From: Anabaena minutissima FACHB-250 | GTDB taxonomy: Bacteria; Cyanobacteriota; Cyanobacteriia; Cyanobacteriales; Nostocaceae | Length of the DNA: 64,000 nt | Reading direction: 5' to 3' | Assembly (NCBI RefSeq): GCF_014697125.1 | Contig: NZ_JACJRG010000030.1 | Coordinates: 1 to 64,000, forward strand | Shown here: one piece after another, positions 52,131-61,631 of the stretch | Layout of the letters: each line of letters begins with the position of its first letter | Numbering within the stretch: the stretch's first letter is position 1 | Program-made: the position numbers and the translations under genes | Notes under the pieces: model-generated | Database searches by the model: none | The model's input: the letters and a program-made list of their open reading frames with translations, nothing else | Told to the model about the DNA's origin: nothing

Positions 52131-52748
52131 CTATACCTTGATTTGTGCCATTGTAGTTACAGCCATGATGAGAGATTCTTGCTGAATAGTTTCTAATTTC
52201 CAACCAATTTTGGCTGAATAGTCATTAATCATCGTTAATAGACCTAAGCCGGAAGAACCATTTTCTTCAGCACTTTTTTCAATTTGGCGTACATACATTT
52301 CATGGGTGTCTGAAGCTAGTAATTCTTCAATAAATTTTCTCAATTTAGCTTCACCTCCTGGTCTGATGCTATTGCTGGCAAAAATTACGGCAGTGACACT
52401 ATCTGCATCATTTAAGAAATGAATGCCAAATCTTACTTTGTAGTTAGAAATATCATCATTAAATTTCATAGCATTTTCTAGAAGTTCGTTGGCGACATAG
52501 CTAACAGCACTTTTACTTTCTTTAATTATTTTCTCTTGATTTGGTTCATTTTCATCTAGAGGTAAAAAATTGGTGAAGTAGTCAGCAAAAAAATGTGCTG
52601 AAAGTCGATTGTTACGCCAACGTTGTTTGATTGGGCGAGAACTGGGTGTAAAAGAAAGTTCCAAAGAATCATGCTCTGGAGGAAATTCAGAGATAAAATC
52701 ACCAAATAATTCCGTTTTGATTATAGAGCCTGTAGATATTTGAACCAT
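52131..52748 (-). CDS. slr1658-type switch-kinase-like protein
   Basis: This is a 205-aa protein. It contains a GHKL-like core: SYVANELLENAMKFND (N-box, with E and N) and EENGSSGLGLLTMINDYSAK (G-box). This fits the slr1658/DUF6272 family of serine-kinase-like switch proteins, which phosphorylate or bind the STAS partner. The gene lies 53 bp downstream of the CHASE2-phosphatase gene and 51 bp upstream of the STAS gene, so the three make a complete phosphatase/kinase/STAS switch. Confidence 0.85.
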   Translation of the reverse strand: MVQISTGSIIKTELFGDFISEFPPEHDSLELSFTPSSRPIKQRWRNNRLSAHFFADYFTNFLPLDENEPNQEKIIKESKSAVSYVANELLENAMKFNDDISNYKVRFGIHFLNDADSVTAVIFASNSIRPGGEAKLRKFIEELLASDTHEMYVRQIEKSAEENGSSGLGLLTMINDYSAKIGWKLETIQQESLIMAVTTMAQIKV

Positions 52749-52762
52749 AGGTTTTTAACCTC

Positions 52763-52789
52763 AAAACAATGATAAAAGAATATTGTTTT
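52763..52789. terminator. Weak hairpin between phosphatase and switch-kinase genes
   Basis: AAAACAAT (52763-52770) pairs with ATTGTTTT (52782-52789) across 11 nt, with T-runs on both sides. On the minus strand it lies in the mRNA between two co-directional genes and could be a partial terminator that lowers expression of the downstream genes. Confidence 0.35.
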
Positions 52790-52801
52790 TATTTTTTATT
52801 A

Positions 52802-54898
52802 TTAATTCTCAAAAACTTCTTCTGGTCGCTTGAATACGAGCAATGTGATGTCATCAAATACTTTTTGTTTGCCAATATGTCGCCGCACATCTAAAATTAC
52901 TGCATCTTTAATTTCTGGTGCTGATTTGTGCCAGTTTTGACTAATAATTTCACATAACGGTTCAAGACCGTATTGATTCTTATTCATATCCTTAGCTTCA
53001 GTAATACCATCGGTGTAGAGAACAACTCCATCACCGGGTTGTAATTCCAGGGTTATATTACTAATAAAATCAGCAATATCATCATCTAAACCTATGGGGA
53101 AACCCAAGTCCATCGTGTCAATCAGCTCAATTTCTCCACCTTTGCGGACAATAATCGTTTCTTCATGCTGTCCACTGATACTTATTTGCCCTTGAGCATA
53201 GTTAAGAATCACCAATGTCAAATTCTTCTCAGAGTTCATCCTTTGCACGTTTTTGTAGATGGTGCGGTTGAGTGTGTCCATGAAGCGCACTGAGTCATAT
53301 TCGGGGATTTCTCTGAGGAGGCGAACTGCGGTTTGCGTCATTAGCATTAACAATCCACTTTCTAGTCCATGTCCAGTCACATCTCCAATCCCAAGTGTTA
53401 CTATTCCATCGGTGTACAGTACGTCGTAGTAATCGCCGCCGACTTCATCCGCAGCTTCCATAAAGCCAGCGATATCTAGTCCTTCAATAGCTGCTAGTTC
53501 TTCTGGTTTTGGTAGAATCATCTGCTGCATTTGCCGAATTATATCGAGTTCGGCACTCATGCGGAGGTTTTCTCCTTTGAGTTTTTCATTAAGGAGACTA
53601 ATTTCTTCATTAGCGTCGGCTAGTTCCGCAGTGCGTTCTTTAACTTTAATTTCTAGATTGCGGGCATAATCTTCTAACTGCCGATAAGAAAGCATCAGAT
53701 TTTGCCATAAAACCTGCATAAGACCAATTATTAACGCACTGATAACAGTCAATATTGGTGTAAATACAGGAATTAACCAACCACTAAGAAAGGCAACATA
53801 AGCACTGCTAAGAATAATCACCAGAGCCAGTAATAAACCACCTATGGTCAGCCAACGTCTTTTGATATAAATTGCGCCAAGGGTGGCACTATATCCAGAC
53901 CAAAAGAAGATTAACAACCAGTTTAGAGGTTTAACAGTAGCTCGCATCATTGGCCGGCCATCTATAGCGGCACTGATAATCTGGCTAGTAATATTTGCGT
54001 GAACTACGACTCCAGGAATTAGCTCTGTAGGAAAAAATAAGTTGTTATTGTAAGGGGTACTATAGTTATCATTTAAACTGGGAGCTTTTGCGCCGATCAG
54101 AACTAAGCGATCGCGGATAAAATTAGCAGGTATACGATTTTCTAAAACATCGGTCAGAGAAATATGGGGAAAGCTCTCTAGACCTCCTCGATAGTTCATT
54201 AAAATTTGATATCCCCCCATGTCGGCTTGGTTGTATTCTCCATCATTACTAGATAGAGGCACAAACTTAGCTTTGCCTAAACCATAGATTTGTTTATCTG
54301 CGTTGATTTCTGTTAATTCAATGCCTGATTTTTCTAAATATGTTAAGGCTAGTTTTACTCCTAGACCTTGAGCTAAACTTTGATCGGGTTTACCTAATAA
54401 AATAATACCCCGGCGAATTTTGCCATCTGTATCTAAGAGTAAGTCATTGGCAGCTACTTGACCCTGTTTAGCTAGAATTGGCGGCGGTGCAATTGGGTTG
54501 CCGGCAACTTTTTCAATGCCAATAAAATTGGGAGTATTTTGGAATTCTTTGACTAGTTCTGGGTGTCCTGGTTCTACTGGTAAATCTCGATAGATATCGA
54601 TGGCGATCGCTCTTGGTTGTTGGGCTTTGATATTGCGAATCATTTTAGCCATGACGCGATCAGACATTGGCCATTGCTTGACGTGTTGAATATCTGGCTC
54701 ATCAATTGTGACAATCACAATTCGATTATCTACAGATTCTTGGGGACGCAGACGAAATAACTGATCTAAAGTTGCCCATTCTAAAATTCTTAAAATACCG
54801 ATATTACTCCCCGCAATTACTAATCCAGCAACACAGGGAGTAATTATCAGTGTTCCTTGCCATTTTTTCAGTGATTTTTTGAGTTTTTGCCAAATCAT
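52802..54898 (-). CDS. CHASE2 sensor - SpoIIE-type phosphatase
   Basis: This is a 698-aa membrane sensor. One TM helix lies at about 18-38. An extracytoplasmic CHASE2 domain follows at about 40-325 (IVIVTIDEPDIQHVKQWPMS, AIDIYRDLPV, LVLIGAKAPSLNDNYSTPY). Three TM helices lie at about 330-400. A coiled coil is at about 405-455 (VKERTAELADANEEISLLNE). The PP2C phosphatase is at about 470-695 (DEVGGDYYDVLYTDG, GIGDVTGHGLESGLLM, VVLYTDGITEA). It would sense an external signal and dephosphorylate the STAS regulator encoded two genes downstream. Confidence 0.93.
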   Translation of the reverse strand: MIWQKLKKSLKKWQGTLIITPCVAGLVIAGSNIGILRILEWATLDQLFRLRPQESVDNRIVIVTIDEPDIQHVKQWPMSDRVMAKMIRNIKAQQPRAIAIDIYRDLPVEPGHPELVKEFQNTPNFIGIEKVAGNPIAPPPILAKQGQVAANDLLLDTDGKIRRGIILLGKPDQSLAQGLGVKLALTYLEKSGIELTEINADKQIYGLGKAKFVPLSSNDGEYNQADMGGYQILMNYRGGLESFPHISLTDVLENRIPANFIRDRLVLIGAKAPSLNDNYSTPYNNNLFFPTELIPGVVVHANITSQIISAAIDGRPMMRATVKPLNWLLIFFWSGYSATLGAIYIKRRWLTIGGLLLALVIILSSAYVAFLSGWLIPVFTPILTVISALIIGLMQVLWQNLMLSYRQLEDYARNLEIKVKERTAELADANEEISLLNEKLKGENLRMSAELDIIRQMQQMILPKPEELAAIEGLDIAGFMEAADEVGGDYYDVLYTDGIVTLGIGDVTGHGLESGLLMLMTQTAVRLLREIPEYDSVRFMDTLNRTIYKNVQRMNSEKNLTLVILNYAQGQISISGQHEETIIVRKGGEIELIDTMDLGFPIGLDDDIADFISNITLELQPGDGVVLYTDGITEAKDMNKNQYGLEPLCEIISQNWHKSAPEIKDAVILDVRRHIGKQKVFDDITLLVFKRPEEVFEN

Positions 54899-54910
54899 TT
54901 TATGACTACA

Positions 54911-55840
54911 TTAAAAAGCTTCTGTTAATGGTTGAGAGGCAATATCTTCTAGTCCAACTTGCTTGAGTAAATCGTGCCATTCAGTCACAAAAGCTTTGTT
55001 ATTTGGCTGCGATCGCTTTGCATCTACTAAAACTTTGATGGTATCGTACCATACACCAGTCTCAGCATATTTAGTTGCTAATTCGACAGGAGAGGAGGCT
55101 AATTCTTGTTGATTAAATGTTGGCTCAACTCGTTTGATCCAGCCTGTTACAGAATAATTATCAGGTCGAAGAACTCCGCCTGGTTCAATTGGTGCGAAAT
55201 ACCATAGGTAATTTTTATCCATGACCAAAGCTGGTGCTGTTGGCGGTAAGGTAATACTAACGACACCGCCATCGGGAGAGACTTTCAGCATTGTGGAGTA
55301 AAGGAAATTTCCGTCTTCATCTTGGAGGCTGAAAAACACAGTTTCTGCACCAACTGGAGGTAAATAAGCGAAAACGGTGGGCCGTGCTAATACCGTGCGT
55401 CCCTGTTTGTTGGGAGGAACTAATGCTGTTAATGGTAGGGTTTTTCCCCTTGTTCCGCCACCTATGCTGCTTCTGGGGGTTGAATTTCCACTAGGTAGAG
55501 TCAATTGCACATTACCTCTAGTTCCGCCACCAACGCTGGTTCTAGGTGCTGAACCTCCTGGTAAGCCGAACTGCACATTACCTCTAGTTCCGCCACCAAC
55601 GCTGGTTCTAGGTGCTGAATCTCCTGGTAAGCCAAATTGAACTTGGCCGCGAACACCACCACCGACGCTGGTTTTGGGGGCTGGATCTTTGGGGGGTTTA
55701 AATTCCAAACTAATGAGAACTTGATTGCTAACAGTAGAATGCTCTTGAGGGAGCAGGCTGGCTAATGTCGTCTTACTTGTTAAAAGTAGTATGTTGCTAA
55801 CAGTAATAAAGCAAAATATTTGAGAATTAAATTTAATCAT
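54911..55840 (-). CDS. DUF928 family exported protein with internal repeats
   Basis: This is a protein of about 309 aa. Signal peptide 1-30 (CFITVSNILLLTSKTTLASL). Residues about 57-133 are four copies of a unit TSVGGGTRGNVQFGLPGGSA of 22-23 residues, probably a flexible Gly-rich stalk. The DUF928 domain covers about 140-300 (LTALVPPNKQGRTVLARPTV, YLWYFAPIEPGG, VWYDTIKVLVDAK). DUF928 proteins are frequent next to CHAT and haemagglutinin-like genes in cyanobacteria. Function unknown. I start at ATG 55840, not at GTG 55870 within the end of the CHAT gene. Confidence 0.85.
   Translation of the reverse strand: MIKFNSQIFCFITVSNILLLTSKTTLASLLPQEHSTVSNQVLISLEFKPPKDPAPKTSVGGGVRGQVQFGLPGDSAPRTSVGGGTRGNVQFGLPGGSAPRTSVGGGTRGNVQLTLPSGNSTPRSSIGGGTRGKTLPLTALVPPNKQGRTVLARPTVFAYLPPVGAETVFFSLQDEDGNFLYSTMLKVSPDGGVVSITLPPTAPALVMDKNYLWYFAPIEPGGVLRPDNYSVTGWIKRVEPTFNQQELASSPVELATKYAETGVWYDTIKVLVDAKRSQPNNKAFVTEWHDLLKQVGLEDIASQPLTEAF
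55442..55672. repeat. In-gene tandem repeat, 66-69-bp units
   Basis: Four units of about 66 bp within the DUF928 gene, each encoding [T/S]S[V/I]GGG[T/V]RG... and keeping frame. The middle copies are nearly identical at the DNA level, which indicates recent expansion. Copy number may vary between strains. Confidence 0.88.
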
Positions 55841-55860
55841 TTTCGCATTTTTTGTGATGT

Positions 55861-58506
55861 TTACAACCAATTACCGACAAGAACGAAAGAAGACCAAAAA
55901 TAGGGATGTTTGTATAAAGGATTAGCCATGATTTGTATTTGTGCTTGTTGCAATGCCTCCGCTTTGTTGAGTTTTGGATTACTCAATTGGTGATAAAATT
56001 CTTTCATCAAGGAAGAAGTAGATTCGTCACTGACTGACCACAAACTAGCTATAGTGCTTTTAGCACCAGAACGCAAGGCAAATCCAGCTAAACCTAAAGT
56101 TGCACGATTATCACCTACGGCTGTTTGACAAGCACTCATCACCAATAATTCAATCGGTTCTAAATTTCTTTGTCTTCTATTTTTAAATAAATTGTCAAAA
56201 TCTTGAATGGAAATGCGATCGCCCCAGGTCAACAAGAAGGTTTCTTCTGGGTTAGAACTAAATTGACCGTGAGTAGCTAGGTGAACTATGGGGAAAGATT
56301 TATTGGTGATCGCTGTTTTTAAGGTATCGCTGGTAAAATTATTATCTAGCAATACTTGAGAATTAGCTTCTGTTGTGACTTGTTTAATTTCTCCTGTCAC
56401 TCCTGGTAAGGGATTGAAGCCTTGGCGCGCTTCCGTTAGTCCAGCAGCTAACACGCTCAATTTTTGGCGTTGTAGTCCTTGAGGAAATAGTTTTAAACCA
56501 GGACTGAGGGCGACACTATAATTTTCAATTAAATACTTTTTACCATCATACAGAACACCCATTGGTAAGTTTCGCAGCAAACTATCTGGCACAAAAACTA
56601 AAGTTTTGATATTACTTGTGGTGAGTGTCGCTTGGGCAGGTGCAACCAGCCAGTTATATACTTCTTGAGAGATTCGCAAACGCTCGTCATTGGGATAACC
56701 AGGGGACAGGGAAGAGTAAAGTTGTTTTAAGGTCGTTTCAACTTGCTGCTTTGACAGTAGGGTGCTGTAATGACGTAGAGGTTGATTAGGAACTGAAAGA
56801 ATGACTTCGAGGCGATCGCTTAAAATAATTGGATAAATAACAGCTGCGTGCAAGTCAATTTTTTCTAAAACTACAGGATTGTTATTATCTAAACAAGCAT
56901 CGCGAAAAAAGTTATCTAGTTCAGCTATTTGCAAAGCTTCCATCACTTGCAGAGCTTGTTTCAGGTTGCTTTGATTGTCTTTTTGCAACAACAGACTGAC
57001 GTAATCTCGATAGATTGGTTCAATACTTTCTTTAAAATTAAACTGGACATCTCGATTAATCGCGACTAAATCACTACGCAGAGATTGCAAGTTATTAAAA
57101 GCAATCTCATAAGCGGCGATGGCACTATTATTATCTCCTTGTTGTTGAGCAACTATACCTAACTGTCCCGCCGCACGCGCCACTAAATCAGTAGCATTAA
57201 TTTCTTGAGCTATTGTTAGTGCTTGTTGTGTCAACGTCGCTGCATCTGCCAACTGGTCGTTTTTTTGGTAAAGTTTACCTAGTTGGTTAATAGAATAAGC
57301 TTCGGCTCTTGGATCTTTGATGTCTTTGGCTTGTTGAATAGCTGTTGCTAACAATTGAGCAATTTTGATGGTGTTGGTGTCTGAGACTGCTTTTTTGCTT
57401 TTCTCAGATGCTTCTAAATTTATCAAACTTTCTGTGAAATTAATCTTGGCGTAAATAGCAGGACGACTCGGAGGAAGTTGAGCAAGATTAGTTTCGATTT
57501 CTGGTATTAGTGTTTGTGCTAATTCCCAGTTTTGGAGTTTAACTAATAAGCTCAATTGATTTAATTGTGCTTCTAATTTAATCTGTGGTTCTGGAGATAA
57601 TTTAATGGCTTCTTGGTAGTATGTCCAAGCAATATCATCTTCTTGTAAGTCTTGGGCAACGTTACCAATACTAAATAAAACTGCACTCACATCAGTTAGT
57701 GAGTTGAATTGTTTACTAATTTCCCAACTTTTATCTAGTATTGTTTTGGATTGCTTTAAATCACCAACAGTTTGCATAGCAATCCCTAAACTTCTCAATC
57801 CTTGAGCTTTCAAGAGATTATCAGGTTGATTTTGCAATTCTTTCACCAATTCTTCTAACAAGGTTTTGGCGCGGTTATATTGTCCCGATGCTTGCAAACC
57901 TTGTGCTTGATTAATTTGGCTGATGAGTTTACCTGTTTTATCACCCGTGCGCTCATAGGTTTTTGCTGCTTGCTTCCAAGTATCTATAGCTGTGTCAGTT
58001 TGTCCTTGTAGTATTTGGAGCATCCCTTGGGTATTTAATGCTTGTGCTAATAGTAAAGTGCTTTTAGCATCGAGATTTTTTAAGCTTTTGCTGATGTTGA
58101 TACTTTCGGCGATCGCAGTTTGCGCTTGGGGGATTTTTCCTAAATCTTTATATGCTAAAGCTAAATAATTTAAAACTTGAGCTTGATTAATCAATTCTCT
58201 TTTTGATTGATAAATTTTCAGGACATTTTCCCAAATTCTGGCAGATTCTGTGTATTGTCCAGCTTGATAGTATTTTTTTCCTTGTTGTAATAAATCTGAA
58301 GGATTTGATAGTTGTTGATTTTCCTTATTTGCATCTGATATTATAGATTGATTCGCAACAGCAGGAATATTATTAATAGTTAATAACAGACTTAATGTAA
58401 AGCAAATACAAAAAATCCCAATAGTATTAATTTTAATTTTAAGAAATGACGAAAATTCTTTCTTGTTTAAATATTTATGGCTCTTTCGCCTAGATATTTT
58501 TTTCAT
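55861..58506 (-). CDS. TPR - CHAT-domain protein (caspase-like peptidase)
   Basis: This is an 881-aa protein. N-terminal signal or membrane segment 29-50 (IGIFCICFTLSLLLTINNIP). Tetratricopeptide repeats cover about 65-490 (GKYYQAGQYTESARIWENVL). The C-terminal CHAT domain (about 590-881) has the catalytic pair H746 (HLATHGQF) and C793 (VMSACQTAVGD), and GLAGFALRSGAKSTIASLWS. CHAT peptidases are separase/caspase relatives; in bacteria some act in effector systems when a TPR partner senses a trigger. Here it is encoded directly after a secreted adhesin and before a DUF928 gene, a recurrent cyanobacterial arrangement. The N-terminal signal suggests periplasmic action. Confidence 0.9.
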   Translation of the reverse strand: MKKISRRKSHKYLNKKEFSSFLKIKINTIGIFCICFTLSLLLTINNIPAVANQSIISDANKENQQLSNPSDLLQQGKKYYQAGQYTESARIWENVLKIYQSKRELINQAQVLNYLALAYKDLGKIPQAQTAIAESINISKSLKNLDAKSTLLLAQALNTQGMLQILQGQTDTAIDTWKQAAKTYERTGDKTGKLISQINQAQGLQASGQYNRAKTLLEELVKELQNQPDNLLKAQGLRSLGIAMQTVGDLKQSKTILDKSWEISKQFNSLTDVSAVLFSIGNVAQDLQEDDIAWTYYQEAIKLSPEPQIKLEAQLNQLSLLVKLQNWELAQTLIPEIETNLAQLPPSRPAIYAKINFTESLINLEASEKSKKAVSDTNTIKIAQLLATAIQQAKDIKDPRAEAYSINQLGKLYQKNDQLADAATLTQQALTIAQEINATDLVARAAGQLGIVAQQQGDNNSAIAAYEIAFNNLQSLRSDLVAINRDVQFNFKESIEPIYRDYVSLLLQKDNQSNLKQALQVMEALQIAELDNFFRDACLDNNNPVVLEKIDLHAAVIYPIILSDRLEVILSVPNQPLRHYSTLLSKQQVETTLKQLYSSLSPGYPNDERLRISQEVYNWLVAPAQATLTTSNIKTLVFVPDSLLRNLPMGVLYDGKKYLIENYSVALSPGLKLFPQGLQRQKLSVLAAGLTEARQGFNPLPGVTGEIKQVTTEANSQVLLDNNFTSDTLKTAITNKSFPIVHLATHGQFSSNPEETFLLTWGDRISIQDFDNLFKNRRQRNLEPIELLVMSACQTAVGDNRATLGLAGFALRSGAKSTIASLWSVSDESTSSLMKEFYHQLSNPKLNKAEALQQAQIQIMANPLYKHPYFWSSFVLVGNWL

Positions 58507-58571
58507 ATTTATATTTAAAAAAATAATTTATCTGGATATTTTATATATAAAATTTATTAATTTATCAAAGT

Positions 58572-61500
58572 TTATAAATCTCTACAATTAGGATGTTTTG
58601 ACGATGAACTCTCTTGAGGTAAAGATGCTACTAATTCTACTTGTCCTTGGGCATTAATTATCCAATTTGTGGCTGCGATAATTTGTTGTCTTGTGGGAGG
58701 AATTGCAGAAGAAGTATTTGCTTGATTGCTACTTTGTATAGTTGTAAAATCTCGTGTGTCTGACAAAAGAGTTTGGCTACGAATAGTTGCAGTGGGGTCT
58801 GTGGGTAAACCTCCCCTACCTGTGATGGTAAAAGAATTACCCCCTGTGGATGTACAACTAGCAGTAACGATTTGATTGTCGCGATCGCTCTGTGGGTTTG
58901 ATAATTTGATCAAAGCTGAACTCGGAGCAGCGTCTTGTTCATCAATTAATCCAAGACTAGAAACATCTAAAGTAGGACTAGGAACTTCTGGTAGTGGACT
59001 AGGCACTTCCGGTAGTGGATTAGGAACTTCCGGTAGTGGACTAGGCACTTCCGGTAGTGGATTAGGAACTTCCGGTAGTGGACTAGGACTTCCTAATTTA
59101 ATGTTGCTGGCAGTAATATTACTGAATGGGGTAGGTGTATCAGAAAACTCGATTCCTTGAATATCTCTGGCGTTAATATCAATATTGCCACCACTACCAA
59201 AAAAAGCATTAGCTGAAATATCACTGTTTTCTTCAGGAACAGCGAAGAGTAAGTCTGTTTTGATAGTGATGTTAGCACCGTTTCCACCTGTAGTTTCATT
59301 CCCTGCGATCGCCGAAATCCGACTTCTACCGCGTAATGATAACAAATCTGCTATCTGTAAGTTAATATTAGCCCCTTCCGTACTGGCTGTTTTTGTAGAA
59401 ATTACAGCTTGATTGTCGAGGGTTAATTTATTTGCTTGAATATCTATACCACCACCAATACCACTTCCTTGGCTATCGGTGGAAATAGCAGCACCATCGC
59501 TAATTTCCACAAGTTTGGCATTGACGAAGATATTACTACCATTACCAATAGAACTCAAACTTGTCTTAGAAAATACACCTGTATTCGCACCATATAAAAG
59601 AACTTTGTCTTCAGCTTCGATTAATATATTGCCAGCATTTCCTAACCCTTCTATTTGAGAAAATACCTGACTACCATTAGTAGCGGTCAAGGATATAGTA
59701 TTAATCTCTATATCGCCTGCTTTCCCTGCATCTGCACCTATGCTCTGGCTGCCTATTTTGGAGTCATTTAACAAAATTTCATCCGCATTAATCATGACTT
59801 CACCAGCATTACCACCATTGCTGATGGTAGATAATTCAGCTTGGTTCGCTTCTAAAGAATTAGCGGTAATGATCAGCTTCCCACCTGTTCCTGTTGCGCC
59901 TTGATAAAGATGACTTTTTACATCGTTACTCAAGAAAATAAATGGTGCATTTAGGATCACATCACCGCCTTTTCCTGCACCATAAGAAGCACTTTCAATA
60001 AATGATTCTCTACGTGGAGCTTGTTCTTGAATAATGGCAGATTGACTCTTAAAAGTAATGTTACCTCCCACTGTCCCAGCAGAAATAATTCGTGATGATG
60101 GCGGCATAACTATATCATCATGAGCTAAAAGTGTGATATCTCCACCAGGTTTAGAAAATGCCAATGTAGAAGCATCAATGCCAAAACTCGACATAAATTG
60201 AGGAGTAGTAATTTTCCCCCGTGAATCAATCACAATATCACCACCTTTGTCACCACTACCAAATATATTCAGTGCCGATTTAACTGTGATATTGCCCGGT
60301 AAGGAAGAATTCGGTTGATATTGATTGGTTAAAAAGACCAGTCCGCCTGAGTTGATAATTTGATTGATCGTAATATCTGCACTTGTTGGTTGACCTTCTG
60401 TGCTAGGAATAGGTGAAAAAACATTCGTATTCCCTTGAATTCCTGTTGGGTTAAAATTGGTAGTCCCAGCCCTAATATCAACAGTAGGTTGATCGCTGCC
60501 ATCAATGGAAATTTGTGTTACTCCATCAGAGAGAGTTACTGTTTGATTAATAAAATTAGTTGTATCTGGACTGTTAATATTAATATTATTAATAGTGACG
60601 CTGCCACCTGCAAAAATATGGATGGATGCTCCTGTATAATTATTAAAACTTACATCTCCACTTGAACGAATAATAGGGTCGTCAAAGCTCCTTAAATCTC
60701 CTCTTTGAGAGTTCATTTGTTCGATGCTAAAATTACCGCCACTAAAAAACTGAGCGTCCCCACCAATCGGATTAGCGGAACGGAACACCATATCTTTTCC
60801 AGAAAAGAAGCCACTGGAAGGATGATTTAATGCAGAGATGTCTATTTTATTGCCTTGGGCTAATAGTTGTTGTTCAGCCGAGGCGATGAAAGGGTTATTG
60901 AGGCTGTCCCGAACTTTTAGAGTATCGGTAGCTTGCAAAACTAAATTACCACCTGCTCTCAATTGCCCTTGTAAGTCAAGTTTTGTCCCAATTAAAGTCA
61001 AGTTTTGCCCAGCTGATAAGTTACCAGTATTGGCGATCGCACCTTGGGGCGGTAACCAACTCTCTAACCCCGGCTGAAGATTGACCCTTAATAAAGGGGG
61101 TGCTTTGGGATCTTGAGTAGTAAATTGATCACCGTTCTGAAACAGAAGGGAGTTGCTGGTGCTAGCAAAAAAAGACCCAGAGATATCCAAACGCGCATTT
61201 TTGCCGAAAATTATACCGTTAGGATTAATCAAGTAGAGGTTGGCATTTCCCAATACTCCCAGTGTACCGAAGATATTAGAAGCGTTGTTTCCTGTAACTC
61301 GACTCAGAATATTTTCGACTCCAGCCGGATTAGAAAAATAAATCCGTTGCTGATTACCAACGTTCAAATCTTGAAAACTATGGAATAGGTTACTACCTCG
61401 AATCGCTCCCCCATCTATGCGATCAATCTGACCTTTGGGACTTTGGACATTAGGTGTAAAAACAGAGTGTTCGACTCCTAAACTGTCGTCAGGAACTACC

Positions 61501-61574
61501 TCAGCTACAGCAGTCGTTGACGAACCTAGAATATAGGCGATCGCAACACTCCTTGTTAAAATTTTCATCAGCAT
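58572..61574 (-). CDS. Two-partner-secretion adhesin (filamentous haemagglutinin family)
   Basis: This is a 1000-aa exported protein. Signal peptide 1-25. The TPS domain is at about 30-270 with the NPNG motif at 117-120 (NLYLINPNGIIFGKNARLDI) and NLYLINP/SGSFFAST typical of haemagglutinin secretion signals. A beta-helical passenger follows at about 270-830. A Pro-rich stalk, PLPEVPS x5, lies near 830-865. The C-terminus (about 890-1000) has CTSTGGNSFTITGRGGLPTD and WIINAQGQVELVAS, conserved in cyanobacterial members. The matching TpsB transporter is not in the window. TTA/ATG starts 61574 and 61568 are both possible. Confidence 0.9.
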   Translation of the reverse strand: MLMKILTRSVAIAYILGSSTTAVAEVVPDDSLGVEHSVFTPNVQSPKGQIDRIDGGAIRGSNLFHSFQDLNVGNQQRIYFSNPAGVENILSRVTGNNASNIFGTLGVLGNANLYLINPNGIIFGKNARLDISGSFFASTSNSLLFQNGDQFTTQDPKAPPLLRVNLQPGLESWLPPQGAIANTGNLSAGQNLTLIGTKLDLQGQLRAGGNLVLQATDTLKVRDSLNNPFIASAEQQLLAQGNKIDISALNHPSSGFFSGKDMVFRSANPIGGDAQFFSGGNFSIEQMNSQRGDLRSFDDPIIRSSGDVSFNNYTGASIHIFAGGSVTINNININSPDTTNFINQTVTLSDGVTQISIDGSDQPTVDIRAGTTNFNPTGIQGNTNVFSPIPSTEGQPTSADITINQIINSGGLVFLTNQYQPNSSLPGNITVKSALNIFGSGDKGGDIVIDSRGKITTPQFMSSFGIDASTLAFSKPGGDITLLAHDDIVMPPSSRIISAGTVGGNITFKSQSAIIQEQAPRRESFIESASYGAGKGGDVILNAPFIFLSNDVKSHLYQGATGTGGKLIITANSLEANQAELSTISNGGNAGEVMINADEILLNDSKIGSQSIGADAGKAGDIEINTISLTATNGSQVFSQIEGLGNAGNILIEAEDKVLLYGANTGVFSKTSLSSIGNGSNIFVNAKLVEISDGAAISTDSQGSGIGGGIDIQANKLTLDNQAVISTKTASTEGANINLQIADLLSLRGRSRISAIAGNETTGGNGANITIKTDLLFAVPEENSDISANAFFGSGGNIDINARDIQGIEFSDTPTPFSNITASNIKLGSPSPLPEVPNPLPEVPSPLPEVPNPLPEVPSPLPEVPSPTLDVSSLGLIDEQDAAPSSALIKLSNPQSDRDNQIVTASCTSTGGNSFTITGRGGLPTDPTATIRSQTLLSDTRDFTTIQSSNQANTSSAIPPTRQQIIAATNWIINAQGQVELVASLPQESSSSKHPNCRDL
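58981..59085. repeat. In-gene 21-bp tandem repeat, five units
   Basis: Five nearly identical 21-bp units (GGCACTTCCGGTAGTGGATT plus one A, with small variants) within the adhesin gene encode PLPEVP[S/N] on the minus strand. The opposite strand is an open frame of GLGTSGS repeats, which has no sign of being a gene. Confidence 0.9.
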
Positions 61575-61631
61575 GGTAGCCCTATCATCTCCTCTGTTTC
61601 AGCAACACCTGAATTTTTGTTCCACTTGAGG

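Noticed and set aside
55377..55640. Plus-strand open frame with repeated PPTLVLGAE units
   Set aside because: It is the antisense of the 66-bp repeat in the DUF928 gene and shows no independent coding evidence.
58876..59160. Plus-strand open frame of GLGTSGS repeats opposite the adhesin
   Set aside because: It is the reverse reading of the PLPEVPS repeat in a well supported minus-strand gene, with no start signal or family features.
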